Source: Actinosynnema pretiosum (lineage in GTDB: Bacteria; Actinomycetota; Actinomycetes; Mycobacteriales; Pseudonocardiaceae). Taken from it: 64,000 bases of DNA. The stretch is taken from positions 558,001-622,000 of the forward strand of contig NZ_JAMTCF010000002.1 in NCBI RefSeq assembly GCF_024171695.1, in the 5' to 3' direction. Made by a program: the position numbers and the translations under genes. Below are positions 26,614-37,308 of this stretch, piece after piece. Each line of letters begins with the position of its first letter. Position 1 is the first letter of the stretch. The notes beneath the pieces were generated by a model. That model was given only the letters and a program-made list of their open reading frames with translations. It did not search any database and had not been told where the DNA came from.

Positions 26614-27549
26614 GTGCGCGAGGAGATCACCGAGGCGACCGGGTCCCTGCTGGGCCTGCTCACCGCAGCCCAGCGCGAGAGCGCCGTGCGGGAGCTGGAC
26701 GGCGGGCTGCTCGCCGAGTGGGCCTACGCGCCGATCGCGCGTCCCGGCCTGGTCGTCGGCGAGCTGGCGCGCGAGCAGCGCAAGGCCGTGCACCGGCTGC
26801 TCGCCTGCGTCCTGAGCCCCCACGGCTACGCCCAGGCCGCCGCCGTGATGGCGCTGGAGGACGTCCTGGACCACCGCGAGGGCGGCGTCAAGGACCGCCA
26901 TCAGGGTGATTACTCGGTGCTGCTGTTCGGTGAGCCGGGGGACGCCCCGTGGGGGTGGCGCGTCGAGGGGCACCACCTGTCGGTGACCGCCGTGGTGGCC
27001 GAGGGCCGGGTGTCCGCGACCCCGGTGTTCCTGGGCGCCAACCCGGCCCGCACCACCTACCGGGGCCGCACCGTCCTGCAGCCGCTCGGGCTGGAGGAGG
27101 AGCTGGCCAGGGAGCTGCTGGACCGGATGGGACCCACCGCGCGCGGGCTGGCGGTGGTGGCCGACGCCCCACCGAAGGACATCCGATCGGGCAACGCGCC
27201 GTCGGTGACCGGGGACGTGGAGCCGCTGGGCATCGCCGCGAGCAGCCTGGACCGCGCGTCGCGCGCCCTGCTGGCCGCCCTGACCAGGCTGTACTTCGAC
27301 CGCCTCCACAGCGACCTCGCCGACGAGGAGTTCGAGGCGCTGGACGCGGAGCGGCTGCACTTCGCCTGGGAGGGGTCCACCCGACCGGGCGAGGGGCACT
27401 ACTACCGGTTGCAGGGGCCGGACCTGCTGATCGAGTACGACAACGCCGCGAACGGCGCGAACCACGCCCACTCGGTGTGGCGCAGGCGGGCGGGCGACTT
27501 CGGCCGGGACCTCCTGGCCGCGCACCGCGCGTCGACGCACCACCCCTGA
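26614..27549 (+). CDS. DUF3500 domain protein
   Basis: 311 aa, GTG start. Recognised by GDYSVLLFGEPGDAPWGWRVEGHHLSVTAVVA, the DUF3500 hallmark, and by the C-terminal HFAWEGSTRPGEGHYYRLQGPDLLIEYDN with conserved His and Tyr. There is no signal peptide. The function is not established. It lies 32 bp after the mycothiol enzyme gene and 23 bp before the endonuclease V gene. Confidence 0.82.
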   Translation: MREEITEATGSLLGLLTAAQRESAVRELDGGLLAEWAYAPIARPGLVVGELAREQRKAVHRLLACVLSPHGYAQAAAVMALEDVLDHREGGVKDRHQGDYSVLLFGEPGDAPWGWRVEGHHLSVTAVVAEGRVSATPVFLGANPARTTYRGRTVLQPLGLEEELARELLDRMGPTARGLAVVADAPPKDIRSGNAPSVTGDVEPLGIAASSLDRASRALLAALTRLYFDRLHSDLADEEFEALDAERLHFAWEGSTRPGEGHYYRLQGPDLLIEYDNAANGANHAHSVWRRRAGDFGRDLLAAHRASTHHP

Positions 27550-27572
27550 CCCGCCGAGGACCCCGACCCGCC

Positions 27573-28436
27573 GTGACCCCCGATCCCGCCGCCGCGCCCC
27601 GAACGGCCGCAGAGGCCGCGCCCCTCGCCGAGCCCGCAGCCGCCACCGTGCCCGTCATCGGCGCCGAGCCCGGCGTCGTCGAGCCCACCGCTGTCGATCC
27701 CGCAACCGTCGGCACACCTGCCGTCGCCGAGCCCGCCGCCGACCCCACCCCGGTCGCCGCGCCCGTGACGCGCGCCCAGGCCCGCCGACCCGCCGACGTC
27801 CGCACCGCCGAGGAGGCGATCGCCGAGCAGGAGCGCCTGCGCCCGCTGGTCCGCCCCACCGCCGACCCCGACCTGGACGTCCGCCTCGCCGCGGGCCTGG
27901 ACGTGGGCTACGCCGACGACGACCGCCTGGTGGCCGCGATCGTCGTGGTCGACGTGGCCACGATGGAGACCGTCGACACCTCGGTCGTGCGCGCGACCGC
28001 CGAGTTCCCCTACGTCCCCGGCCTGTTCGCGTTCCGCGAGCTGCCCTCCCTGCTCACCGCCCTCGACCGCCTCACCACCATCCCCGACCTGCTGGTGTGC
28101 GACGGCCAGGGCCTGGCCCACCCGCGCAGGTTCGGCCTCGCCTGCCACCTGGGCGTGCTGGCCGACCTGCCGAGCGTCGGCGTGGCCAAGACCCCCATGG
28201 GCCGCTTCGAGCAGCCCGGCCCCGCGCGCGGCGCGTCCACCGACCTGCTCGACGACGGCGAGGTCGTCGGCCGGGCCCTGCGCACCCGCGCGGGCGTGAA
28301 ACCGGTCTTCGTGTCCGTCGGCCACCGCGTCGACCTGGACCGGGCGTGCGCCGAGGTGCTGCGGCTGTGCCGGGACTTCCGCCTCCCCGAGACCACCCGC
28401 CGGGCCGACGCGCTGGGCCGCCGCCACCTCCGCTAG
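27573..28436 (+). CDS. nfi: Endonuclease V with long Ala/Pro/Val N-terminal tail
   Basis: DNA repair nuclease cutting near deoxyinosine. The core (about residue 65 on) has LAAGLDVGYADDD with the metal Asp, AEFPYVPGLFAFRE with the conserved Glu, LLVCDGQGLAHPRRFGLA with Asp and the glycine loop, and GVAKTPM with the catalytic Lys. The core alone is about 223 aa (GTG 27765), the usual family length. The GTG at 27573 adds about 64 residues of low-complexity AEPxxxxPV repeats that could be disordered or untranslated. The stop shares CTAG with the convergent GH4 gene. Confidence 0.9.
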   Translation: MTPDPAAAPRTAAEAAPLAEPAAATVPVIGAEPGVVEPTAVDPATVGTPAVAEPAADPTPVAAPVTRAQARRPADVRTAEEAIAEQERLRPLVRPTADPDLDVRLAAGLDVGYADDDRLVAAIVVVDVATMETVDTSVVRATAEFPYVPGLFAFRELPSLLTALDRLTTIPDLLVCDGQGLAHPRRFGLACHLGVLADLPSVGVAKTPMGRFEQPGPARGASTDLLDDGEVVGRALRTRAGVKPVFVSVGHRVDLDRACAEVLRLCRDFRLPETTRRADALGRRHLR

Positions 28437-29656
28437 CGCAGGTGCGCCAGCTCCGGGTGCCTGCGGGCGTAGGCGTCCAGCAGATCGCGCGCCACCGCCA
28501 CCGAGTCCACCAGCGGGTGCAGCGCGAACGCCTTCAGCGCGGCGGCCCTGGTGCCCTCGGCGACCAGCCGGTCCACCGCCTTGACCGAGCGCACCAGCCC
28601 GGCCGCGTGGTCCGGGAGCTGGCCCACCGCCAGCGGCCTCGCCCCGTGCCCGTCCACCGCGCACGGCACCTCCACGACCGCGTCGCCGTCCACGGCGGAC
28701 AGCGCGGAGCCGTTGCGCACGTTCAGGATCAGCTCGGTCCGCTCGTCCCGCGCGAGCGCGGCCATGAGCGCCAGCGCCACGTGCTCGTACCCGCCGCCCT
28801 CCACCGAGTCCCGCTCCCGGCCCTCGGCCATGTAGGTGGCCTCGCGCTCCAGCCGGGTGGTCTCCCAGTCGACCTCGCCCGCGTAGAACCGCTCCTGCTG
28901 CCGCAGCAGGAACGCCCCGCGCTCGCCGCCGAACGACTCCCGCGTCGAGTAGTAGTAGTGCAGGTACTCGTTGGGCACCATCCCCAAGGCGCGCAACCAC
29001 TCCGCGCCGAACAGCCTGCCCTCCTCGAAGCCGTCCAGCCGGTCCGAGGCGAGCAGCCCCGGCAGCAGGTCCTCCCCGTCGACCCGGACGGCCTGCAACC
29101 AGCCGAGGTGGTTCAGCCCCGCGTAGTCGAACTCGGCCCCGGTCACCCCGAGCGCGTTCGCGACCCGGTTGCACAGCCCCACCGGCGAGTCGCAGATCCC
29201 GATGACCCGGCTCCCCAGCCGCTCCGCCATCACCTCGGTGATCAGCCCGGCGGGGTTGGTGAAGTTCACGACCCACGCGTCCGGCGCGACCGCCGCGATC
29301 CGCTCGGCGATCCGCCGCGCCACCGGGACCGTGCGCAGCCCGTAGGCGATCCCGCCCGCCCCGACCGTCTCCTGCCCGACGACGCCGTGCGCGCGGGCGA
29401 TCCCCTCGTCGGCGGCCCGACCGGCGAGCCCGCCGACCCGCACCGCCGAGAACACGAAGTCCGCGCCGCGCAGCGCCTCGTCCAGGTCGGTCGTCGCGCG
29501 CAACCGGGGGCCGCCCACCAGCACCCGGCGGATCGCCTCCAACCGGTCCGCGTCGACGTCGTGCAGCACCAGCTCGTCCACCAGGTCGCCGCCCACCAGC
29601 GCCTTGTGCACCAGCGGCACGCGGAAACCGCCGCCGCCCAGGATCACCAGCCTCAT
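28433..29656 (-). CDS. GH4-family 6-phospho-beta-glucosidase-like enzyme
   Basis: 407 aa. NAD- and metal-dependent glycosidase fold: MRLVILGGGGFRVPLVHKAL (NAD loop), GGIAYGLRTVPVARRIAERI, WVVNFTNPAGLITEV (NPA motif), GICDSPVGLCNRVA (metal Cys) and GLNHLGWLQ (metal His). The Cys-x-Ser-Pro and Asn-His residues match phospho-glycosidases of family 4. It is 28 bp downstream of the deaminase gene on the same strand. Confidence 0.92.
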   Translation of the reverse strand: MRLVILGGGGFRVPLVHKALVGGDLVDELVLHDVDADRLEAIRRVLVGGPRLRATTDLDEALRGADFVFSAVRVGGLAGRAADEGIARAHGVVGQETVGAGGIAYGLRTVPVARRIAERIAAVAPDAWVVNFTNPAGLITEVMAERLGSRVIGICDSPVGLCNRVANALGVTGAEFDYAGLNHLGWLQAVRVDGEDLLPGLLASDRLDGFEEGRLFGAEWLRALGMVPNEYLHYYYSTRESFGGERGAFLLRQQERFYAGEVDWETTRLEREATYMAEGRERDSVEGGGYEHVALALMAALARDERTELILNVRNGSALSAVDGDAVVEVPCAVDGHGARPLAVGQLPDHAAGLVRSVKAVDRLVAEGTRAAALKAFALHPLVDSVAVARDLLDAYARRHPELAHLR

Positions 29657-29684
29657 GCTCCCCATACTGCCCAAGGGGACCGGC

Positions 29685-30683
29685 TCAGCGCAGCGCGTCG
29701 ATCCCGGCGACCAGCTCGGCCTTGAGCGCGTCGGGCGCGAAGCTCGCCGCGACCGCCGACGCGGCCAGGTCCGCCAGCTCCGCCCGACCAAGGCCGAACC
29801 GCTCGTGGCAGAGCAGGTACTCGCGGTTCAGGTCGGTGTGGAACATGCCGGGGTCGTCGGTGGCCAGCGCGACCGGCACGCCCGCCGCGAGCAGCGCGGG
29901 CAGCGGGTGCTCGTCCAGCGACCGCACCGCGCCCGTGCGCAGGTTCGACGTCGGGCAGACCTCCAGCGCGATCCCGCGCTCCGCCAGGTGCCGCAGCAGC
30001 TCCGGGTCGCGCGCGGCCGACGTGCCGTGCCCGATCCGCTCCGCCCCCAGCTCCCGCAGCGCCGCCCACACCTCGTCCGGGCCGGTGGTCTCGCCCGCGT
30101 GCGGCACGCTGCGCAGCCCGGCGTCGCGGGCCATCGCGAACGCCTCGCGGAAGCTCGCGCGCGGCGAGTCGGCCTCGAACCCGCCGATGCCGAACCCGAC
30201 GCTGCCCTCCGGCCGGTGCTCCACCGCGTAGCGGGCGCTGGTCAGGCCGAAGTCGCGGTCCCACAGGCCGGGCACGTCGAACACCCAGGCCAGCTCCACG
30301 CCGTGCTCGGACCTGGCGCGCTCGCGGCCCTCCTCCAGCGCGGCGGTCAGCTCGGCGGCCGGGATGCCCGCGCGCAGGTGGCTGCTCGCGGTCACGGTCA
30401 CCTCTGTGTAGCGCACGTTCCGCGCGGCCTGCTCGCGCGCCAGGCCCAGCACCAGGTCGGTGACGTCGGCCCCGGTGGTGACCAGGTCGTTGACCTTGCC
30501 GTAGACGTCGATGAAGTGCCCGAAGTCGGTGAACTCGTAGAAGCGCAGCAGCTCGGCCTCCTCGGTCGGCACCGGGCCGTCCGGGTGGCGGCGGGCCAGC
30601 GACAGGACCGTGGCGGGGGAGGCGGAGCCGACCAGGTGGACGTGCAGCTCGACCTTGGGCAGTGCGGCGATGAAGGAGCGCAT
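29685..30683 (-). CDS. add: Adenosine deaminase-family amidohydrolase
   Basis: 332 aa. Zn ligands: HVHLVG at residues 14-19, HAGE and GHGTSA near 208-235, and the catalytic TDDPGMF with the metal Asp. The usual HxHLDG is HxHLVGSASP here, a variant seen in actinobacterial Add-like proteins; the substrate could be adenosine or aminodeoxyfutalosine. The gene precedes the GH4 gene on the same strand. Confidence 0.88.
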   Translation of the reverse strand: MRSFIAALPKVELHVHLVGSASPATVLSLARRHPDGPVPTEEAELLRFYEFTDFGHFIDVYGKVNDLVTTGADVTDLVLGLAREQAARNVRYTEVTVTASSHLRAGIPAAELTAALEEGRERARSEHGVELAWVFDVPGLWDRDFGLTSARYAVEHRPEGSVGFGIGGFEADSPRASFREAFAMARDAGLRSVPHAGETTGPDEVWAALRELGAERIGHGTSAARDPELLRHLAERGIALEVCPTSNLRTGAVRSLDEHPLPALLAAGVPVALATDDPGMFHTDLNREYLLCHERFGLGRAELADLAASAVAASFAPDALKAELVAGIDALR

Positions 30684-30809
30684 GGTGCCCCCGAGCCTAG
30701 ATCAGCCACGCGTGGAGTCCATTGTGGACTTCGGGTTCCCTTGACACCCCGCGCGCGGTACCGGGAGGGTCGGCCTACCTGAGTCCTGCGACGTGGATGG
30801 GGGTGTGCG

Positions 30810-32633
30810 GTGCGAGGTTCGTGGAGGGCCGCCGGTCTGGCCGCTGTGCTGGCGCTGCCGCTGGGGGCTGTTCCTGCCGCTGCGGCCGAGGAGGGGCCGG
30901 TCTTCGTGGACGGCGAGGCCCAGCCGGTGTTCAGCGCTTCGGACGTGGTGCGGGAGAGCCTGTGGGTGCGGGCGCCCGTGGACAGCGACCGCGACGGGCA
31001 CGACGACGAGGTGTACACCGAGGTGGTGCGGCAGCGGGCCACCGAGCGCGGGCTGAAGGTGCCCGTGGTGTTCCTGCCCAGCCCCTACTACTCCGGCGGC
31101 AACGACGTCGACAACCACGACGTGGACGTCGAGCTGCACGTGCCCGGCGGTCGCGGGTCCGGGACGCCGCTGCGGGCCCGGTCCGACGAGCGGATCGCGG
31201 CGGCGGTCGGGCCGGGCGCCGCGCCGATCACCTCGACCCGGTACGAGTCGTACTTCGTCTCGCGCGGGTTCGCCGTGGTCTACGCCGAGTCGCTGGGCAC
31301 CGGCAGGTCCACCGGCTGCCCGACCTCCGGCGGTCGGAACGAGACCACCGGGATGAGGTCGGTGGTGGACTGGTTGAACGGCCGGGCCACCGCGCGCGAC
31401 GCCTCGGGCGGGGCCGTGTCCGCGGCCTGGAGCACCGGGAAGACCGCGATGATGGGCACCTCCTACAACGGGACGCTGCCGAACGCGGTCGCGGCCACCG
31501 GGGTGCGCGGGCTGGAGACGATCGTGCCGATCGCGGCGATCTCCAGCTGGTACGACTACTACCGCGCGGGCGGGGCGGTCGTCGCGCCCGGCGGGTACCA
31601 GGGCGAGGACGCCGACGTGCTCGCCGAGTACGTGCACACCCGCGCCGACCGGGCCGTCTGCGCGCCGGTGCTGGCCGGGCTGACCCGCGAGCAGGACCGG
31701 GTGACCGGCGACTACGGGCCGTTCTGGGCCGAGCGGGACTACGTCAAGGACGCGCCGCTGGTGCGGGCCTCGGTGCTGGCGGTGCACGGGCTCAACGACT
31801 GGAACGTCAAGGTCAAGCACGTGGCGCAGTGGTACGAGGCGCTCAAGCTCAACGGGGTCGAGCACAAGATCTGGCTGCACCAGTCCGGGCACACCGACCC
31901 GGACACGCTGCGGTCGGCGCAGTGGCGGCGCACGCTCAACCGGTGGTTCAGCCACTACCTCTACGACGTCGACAACGGGGTGGAGCGCGAGCCGAGGTCG
32001 ACGGTGCAGCGCGAGGACCGCAGCTGGGTCGACGAGGCCGAGTGGCCCGCGCCGGGGACCGCGCCCGCGCGGCTGAACCCGTGGGTCGGCGGCGGGACCA
32101 AGGGGGTGCTGCGCACCGACGCGATGCCCGGTCGGCCGCTGGTGGAGGAGCTGCGCGACGACGCGGGGAAGTCCGTGGAGCAGCTGGTGGACCTGCCCGC
32201 CTCCGGCAACCGGCTGGCGTACGGGACCCGCGCGCTGACCGAGCCGGTGCGGCTGTCCGGCACGCCGAGGGCGGACCTGGCGGTGTCGTTCGACCGGCCC
32301 GCCGCGAACGTGACGGCGGTGCTGGTCGACCGGTCGCCGGACGGGACCAGCCGGGTGATCACGCGCGGGTGGGCCGATCCGCAGAACCGGCTCGACCCGG
32401 CGGTGACCAGGCCCGTCGAGCCGGGGAAGCGGTACCGGGTCGAGGTGGAGCTCCAGGCGAACGACTACGTGGTGGCGGCCGGGCACCGGCTCGAACTGGT
32501 GCTGCTGTCCAGCGACCACGACTACACCCTGCGGCCCGCGCCGGGGGCCGGGCTGTCGGTGGACCTGACCGGGACCTCGGTGGAGCTGCCGGTGGTCGGC
32601 GGGAAGGCGGCGCTGCGCCGGGCGGCGGGCTGA
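30810..32633 (+). CDS. Secreted Xaa-Pro dipeptidyl-peptidase (S15) family enzyme
   Basis: 607 aa with a signal peptide (MRGSWRAAGLAAVLALPLGAVPAAAA). The alpha/beta-hydrolase core has the nucleophile GTSYNGT, an Asp in VHGLNDWNVKVKH and His in WLHQSGHTDPD, then a C-terminal jelly-roll (RADLAVSFDRPAANVTAVL... to LRPAPGAGLSVDL). It is likely exported to cleave X-Pro from peptide N-termini. A TTGACA box lies at 30741-30746. Confidence 0.93.
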   Translation: MRGSWRAAGLAAVLALPLGAVPAAAAEEGPVFVDGEAQPVFSASDVVRESLWVRAPVDSDRDGHDDEVYTEVVRQRATERGLKVPVVFLPSPYYSGGNDVDNHDVDVELHVPGGRGSGTPLRARSDERIAAAVGPGAAPITSTRYESYFVSRGFAVVYAESLGTGRSTGCPTSGGRNETTGMRSVVDWLNGRATARDASGGAVSAAWSTGKTAMMGTSYNGTLPNAVAATGVRGLETIVPIAAISSWYDYYRAGGAVVAPGGYQGEDADVLAEYVHTRADRAVCAPVLAGLTREQDRVTGDYGPFWAERDYVKDAPLVRASVLAVHGLNDWNVKVKHVAQWYEALKLNGVEHKIWLHQSGHTDPDTLRSAQWRRTLNRWFSHYLYDVDNGVEREPRSTVQREDRSWVDEAEWPAPGTAPARLNPWVGGGTKGVLRTDAMPGRPLVEELRDDAGKSVEQLVDLPASGNRLAYGTRALTEPVRLSGTPRADLAVSFDRPAANVTAVLVDRSPDGTSRVITRGWADPQNRLDPAVTRPVEPGKRYRVEVELQANDYVVAAGHRLELVLLSSDHDYTLRPAPGAGLSVDLTGTSVELPVVGGKAALRRAAG

Positions 32634-32784
32634 TCCGCTCCGGGATCTCGCGGCGGTGGCGCGGGGCGGGCAAGTTACCCGTCCCGCACCACCGCCGTTC
32701 CCGTTTCTCCACAACCCGCCGGGTTGTCCACAACTCGTGCTCTTCCCCGCTGACCGCCCGTCCCGCGCCGGTCACAGTGGGGGC

Positions 32785-33795
32785 ATGACAACACCCGTCC
32801 TGCCCTCGGCGAGGATCCACGGCCCCGGTGACCTGGTGGCCGCCGTCCCGCACCTGCTGGGGTTCCACCCCACCGACTCGGTGGTGGTGCTCGTGCTGCG
32901 CGGGGACTCCGTCGCGGTGGTCCTGCGCGCGGACCTGCCCGACGTGGAGCAGCTGCGCGACGCGGCCGAGAAGCTGGTCCCCGTCGTGCGCAGGAACCCC
33001 GGCTGCTCGGTGGCCGTGCTCGTGGTGGGCGGCGGCGGCGCCGACCCGCCCGAGGTGCTGCCCAGGCCGGACGTGGTGCGGAGCCTGCTGGTGCGGCTGG
33101 ACGCGCTCCGCGTGCCGCTGGCGCGCGCGGTGTGGGCGCCGGGCACCTCGGGCGGCGAGCCCTGGTTCGACTACGCCGACGTGGGCCGGACCGGCACCGC
33201 GCCGGACGCGCGCGCCACCTACCTGGCCGCGCTGTCGGCCGCCGCGGGGCACGTGACGTACGGCAGCAGGGCGGAGATGGCCGAGCTGCTGTCCCCGGAC
33301 CCACCGGAGGCGCTGGCCCGGCGCGCGGCGCTGCTGGACCGCCTCACGGCGGCGCTGGAGAGCGCCGACCCGGACGAGCTGGTGGCCAGGCACCGCAGGG
33401 CGCTGCTCGCGGCGGTGGAGCGGACCCCGAGCCGGACCACGCCGCTGCCCGACGACGAGGTGGCGGAGCTGGCGTTCGCGCTGTCCAGCCCGCGCGTGCG
33501 CGACCTGGCGCTGACCCTGGCGCTGGGCGCGCACGCCATGGCGGCCGAGCGGCTGTGGACGGAGCTGACCAGGGCCGCGCCCGCCCCCGAGCGGGCCGAG
33601 GCCGCCGCGCTGCTGGCCTTCGCGACCTACCTGAGGGGCGAGGGCGCGCTGGCCGTGCTCGCACTGGAACGCGCGGAGGCCGCGTCCCCAGGCCACCGCA
33701 TGACCACCCTGCTCCGGGGCGCGCTGCAGGGCGCGATGCCACCGGACTACCTGCGCTCGCTCGCCGAGGAGGCCGCCCGTGCCTACCCGTCCTGA
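32785..33795 (+). CDS. DUF4192 domain protein
   Basis: 336 aa, unknown function, common in actinobacteria. ARIHGPGDLVAAVPHLLGFHPTDSVVVLVLRG is the DUF4192 signature; a second half is helical (AFALSSPRVRDLALTLALGA, AAALLAFATYLRGEGALAVLALE) and resembles a scaffold. The start ATG 32785 follows AGTGGGGGC. The stop codon lies inside the first unit of a 15-bp tandem array. Confidence 0.85.
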   Translation: MTTPVLPSARIHGPGDLVAAVPHLLGFHPTDSVVVLVLRGDSVAVVLRADLPDVEQLRDAAEKLVPVVRRNPGCSVAVLVVGGGGADPPEVLPRPDVVRSLLVRLDALRVPLARAVWAPGTSGGEPWFDYADVGRTGTAPDARATYLAALSAAAGHVTYGSRAEMAELLSPDPPEALARRAALLDRLTAALESADPDELVARHRRALLAAVERTPSRTTPLPDDEVAELAFALSSPRVRDLALTLALGAHAMAAERLWTELTRAAPAPERAEAAALLAFATYLRGEGALAVLALERAEAASPGHRMTTLLRGALQGAMPPDYLRSLAEEAARAYPS

Positions 33796-34028
33796 CCGGG
33801 CCTGTTCTGGCTCAGCCCGTTCTGTCCAGGCCCGTCCTGGCCCGACCCGTCCTGACCGGGCCTGTTCTGGCTCAGCCCGTCCTGACCAGGCCCGTCCTGG
33901 CTCGGCCCGTTCTGTCCAGGCCCGTCCTGGCCCGACCCGTTCTGGCTCGACCTGTCCTGCCCGGGCCTGTTCTGCCCAGGCCGGTCCTGGCCCGACCCGT
34001 TCTGCCTGGGCCCGTTCTGATCCGACCG
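33789..34028. repeat. 15-bp minisatellite of about 16 units after the DUF4192 gene
   Basis: Sixteen consecutive 15-bp units of consensus GTYCTGNCYNGNCCY run from 33789 to 34028. The first unit contains the DUF4192 stop codon. In one frame each unit encodes PVLxx, so a long open frame exists, but no start or family supports it. The rest of the gap to 34297 (further GC-rich drifted copies such as GCTTCGCTGCCGC) shows no gene. Confidence 0.9.
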
Positions 34029-34297
34029 GGTTCCTGGCCCGTTTTCCGACCCGTGCTCTGGCCCGGTTCGCCGCCCGTGCTGCGGGCCGTGCTGCGCACT
34101 GCGTCCTGGCACGCGTGCGCCGGGCGTGCTCACCACCCGCCCAGGAAGCACGAAGCCCCCTCGACGCCCGGACCGGTTCGTCCGAGCGCCGAGAGGGCCG
34201 TGGTGCCGTGCGCTCCGCTGCCGCATGTTCCGCTGCCGCGCGCTTCGCTGCCGCGTGTTCCGCTGCCGCGGGCTTCAGCGCCGCGCGCGCCGCTCCG

Positions 34298-36340
34298 TCA
34301 GAGCAGTTCCGGCCTGCGCCAGGGCTCCCCGTGCACGTGCTGCGCGAGGAACGCGAAGACCGTCTCGTACCAGACCGTCGCGTTGCCGGGGGTCAGGATC
34401 CAGTGGTTCTCGGTCGGGAAGTACAGGTACTTGGCGTCCACCCCGTGCCGCACGAGGTCGAAGTACAGCCGCTGCCCCTCGCCGATCGGGACCCGGTAGT
34501 CCTTGTCCCCGTGGATGACCAGCACCGGCGTGCGCACGTTCGCCACGTACAGGTGCGGCGAGTTCTCGGTGATCCGCTCCGGGCGCTGCAGCGGGTCGCC
34601 CATCTCGCGCATCCAGTAGTACGAGTCGTCCGTCGTGCCCGTGAACGCGTCCAGGTTCCACAGCGACGCGTGCGTCACGATCGCCTTGAACCGGTCGGTC
34701 CGGGTGGCGATCCAGTTCGCCATGTACCCGCCGAACGACCCGCCCATCGCGGCGGTCCTGGTCTCGTCGACGTCCGGCCTCGCCTCGGCGACGTCGGTGA
34801 TCGCCATCAGGTCGGTGTACGGCTTGCCGCCCCAGCTGCCCCAGCCCGCGCGGACGAAGTCCTGCCCGTAGCCCAGCGACAGCGCCGGGTCCGGCAGCAG
34901 CACCGCGTAGCCCTTGGCCGCCATCAGCCACGGGTTCCAGCGCCAGCTCCAGCCGTTCCAGCTCATCACCGGACCGCCGTGCACCCACAGCAGCAGCGGC
35001 GCGGGCCGCTCGGGGGACGCGCCCTCCGGCAGCACCAGGTACGACCGGACGGTGCGGCCGTCCTCGACGACCACCTCGATCTCGGTCAGCGTGCCGGGGA
35101 GCGAGTCAAGGCCGCCGGGGGCCTGGAGGTACACCGGCTCCTGCTCGACCCCGGCCGGGTCCAGCCGGACCGGGCGGGCGGGCGAGTCCACGGCGTTGCG
35201 CAGCGCGTACAGGGCCGTGCCGTCCCGGCTGACCCGCACGTCCTGGTAGGCGCCGGTCGTGGTCATCCGCACCACGGCGCCGGTGGCCAGTTCGAGCCGC
35301 CACAGCGCCTGGTGGCCCACCGCGAAGCAGGTGAAGAACACCACCGCGCCGTCCGGGCTGACCAGGGGGTGCTCGGGGGCCAGGTCGAAGCCGGGCAGCA
35401 GGTCGGTGACCTCGCCGCTGGCGGCGTCGATCCGGACCAGGGTGGACTCCCACGGCTCGTCCGCAGTCGAGTCCAGGCTGCGCACGGCGATCACGGCCGA
35501 CGCGTCCGGCAGGAACGCGGGCTCGTCGTACGAGTGGCCCGCGTCCTGGGCCAGCACCCGGTCCTGCGTCCCGTCGGAGCTGGTCAGCCGCAGCCGGACG
35601 TGGTTGCCGTAGGCGGCGTCCACCTCGACGGTCTCGGTGTGCGCGACCCACCGCCCGTCGTCGCTGATCGCGGCCGAGGCGAACCGGGCCCGCTCGGTGA
35701 CCGGCGTCAGGTCGACCAGGTCCTCGGTCCCCAGCCGGGGCGAGTCGCCGTCGACCGGGGCGGTGCTGGCCAGCAGCCTGCTGTGGAACGGGCCGAGGTC
35801 GTGGTCCCAGTACCGGATCGGGTAGCTCTCGTGCAGGACCGCCGTGACCCCGGCGTCCTCGCGCGCCTTGCGCACGTCCGCGTCCGACTCGCCGAACTCC
35901 GCGCCCCGGTGCACCGACGAGCCGAGCAGCACCGTGCCCGAGCCGCCCGCCACCAGCACCCGGTCGACACCGCCCGAGGGCCGGTGCAGCTCGCGGGCCT
36001 CACCGGAGGTCGGCAGCAGCCACAGCGCAGGCTTGTCCTTGGCCTCGCCGGGCTTGCGCTCCTGGTCCGGCCGCGCCGACAGGAACAGCAGCGAGCCGTC
36101 CGGGGTGAACACCGGCGACGAGTCGCCCTTGGCCGAGCGGGTGAGCCTGCGCGCGGGCCGCCCGCCGGTCGGGTCGACCTCCCACAGGGAGCCCTGCCAG
36201 GTCTTGCCGTCGGCCGACAGCTCGGACACGACCGTCACCAGGCGGTCGCCGTCCGGTGACACCGCCAGCGAGCCGAGCCTGGGCAGCGCGGCGAAGCGCG
36301 CCAGGTCGGCGAAGTCCGCCGCTGATCCCGTCGTCGTCAT
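34298..36340 (-). CDS. S9-family prolyl oligopeptidase-like peptidase
   Basis: 680 aa. The N-terminal propeller (LAVSPDGDRLVTVVSE..., PVFTPDGSLLFLSARPD, AAISDDGRWVAHT) caps a C-terminal hydrolase with nucleophile GGSFGGYMANW, Asp in VIHGDKDYRVP and His in TENHWILTPG. Likely cytoplasmic oligopeptidase. ATG 36340 gives MTTTGSAADFADLAR. The upstream galE stop is 6 bp away on the same strand. Confidence 0.94.
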   Translation of the reverse strand: MTTTGSAADFADLARFAALPRLGSLAVSPDGDRLVTVVSELSADGKTWQGSLWEVDPTGGRPARRLTRSAKGDSSPVFTPDGSLLFLSARPDQERKPGEAKDKPALWLLPTSGEARELHRPSGGVDRVLVAGGSGTVLLGSSVHRGAEFGESDADVRKAREDAGVTAVLHESYPIRYWDHDLGPFHSRLLASTAPVDGDSPRLGTEDLVDLTPVTERARFASAAISDDGRWVAHTETVEVDAAYGNHVRLRLTSSDGTQDRVLAQDAGHSYDEPAFLPDASAVIAVRSLDSTADEPWESTLVRIDAASGEVTDLLPGFDLAPEHPLVSPDGAVVFFTCFAVGHQALWRLELATGAVVRMTTTGAYQDVRVSRDGTALYALRNAVDSPARPVRLDPAGVEQEPVYLQAPGGLDSLPGTLTEIEVVVEDGRTVRSYLVLPEGASPERPAPLLLWVHGGPVMSWNGWSWRWNPWLMAAKGYAVLLPDPALSLGYGQDFVRAGWGSWGGKPYTDLMAITDVAEARPDVDETRTAAMGGSFGGYMANWIATRTDRFKAIVTHASLWNLDAFTGTTDDSYYWMREMGDPLQRPERITENSPHLYVANVRTPVLVIHGDKDYRVPIGEGQRLYFDLVRHGVDAKYLYFPTENHWILTPGNATVWYETVFAFLAQHVHGEPWRRPELL

Positions 36341-36345
36341 GCGGC

Positions 36346-37308
<963 letters not shown>

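Noticed and set aside
33132..34499. Protein made of PVLxx repeats after the DUF4192 gene
   Set aside because: The frame is a by-product of a 15-bp DNA repeat; no start with RBS and the stop of the true gene lies inside the array.
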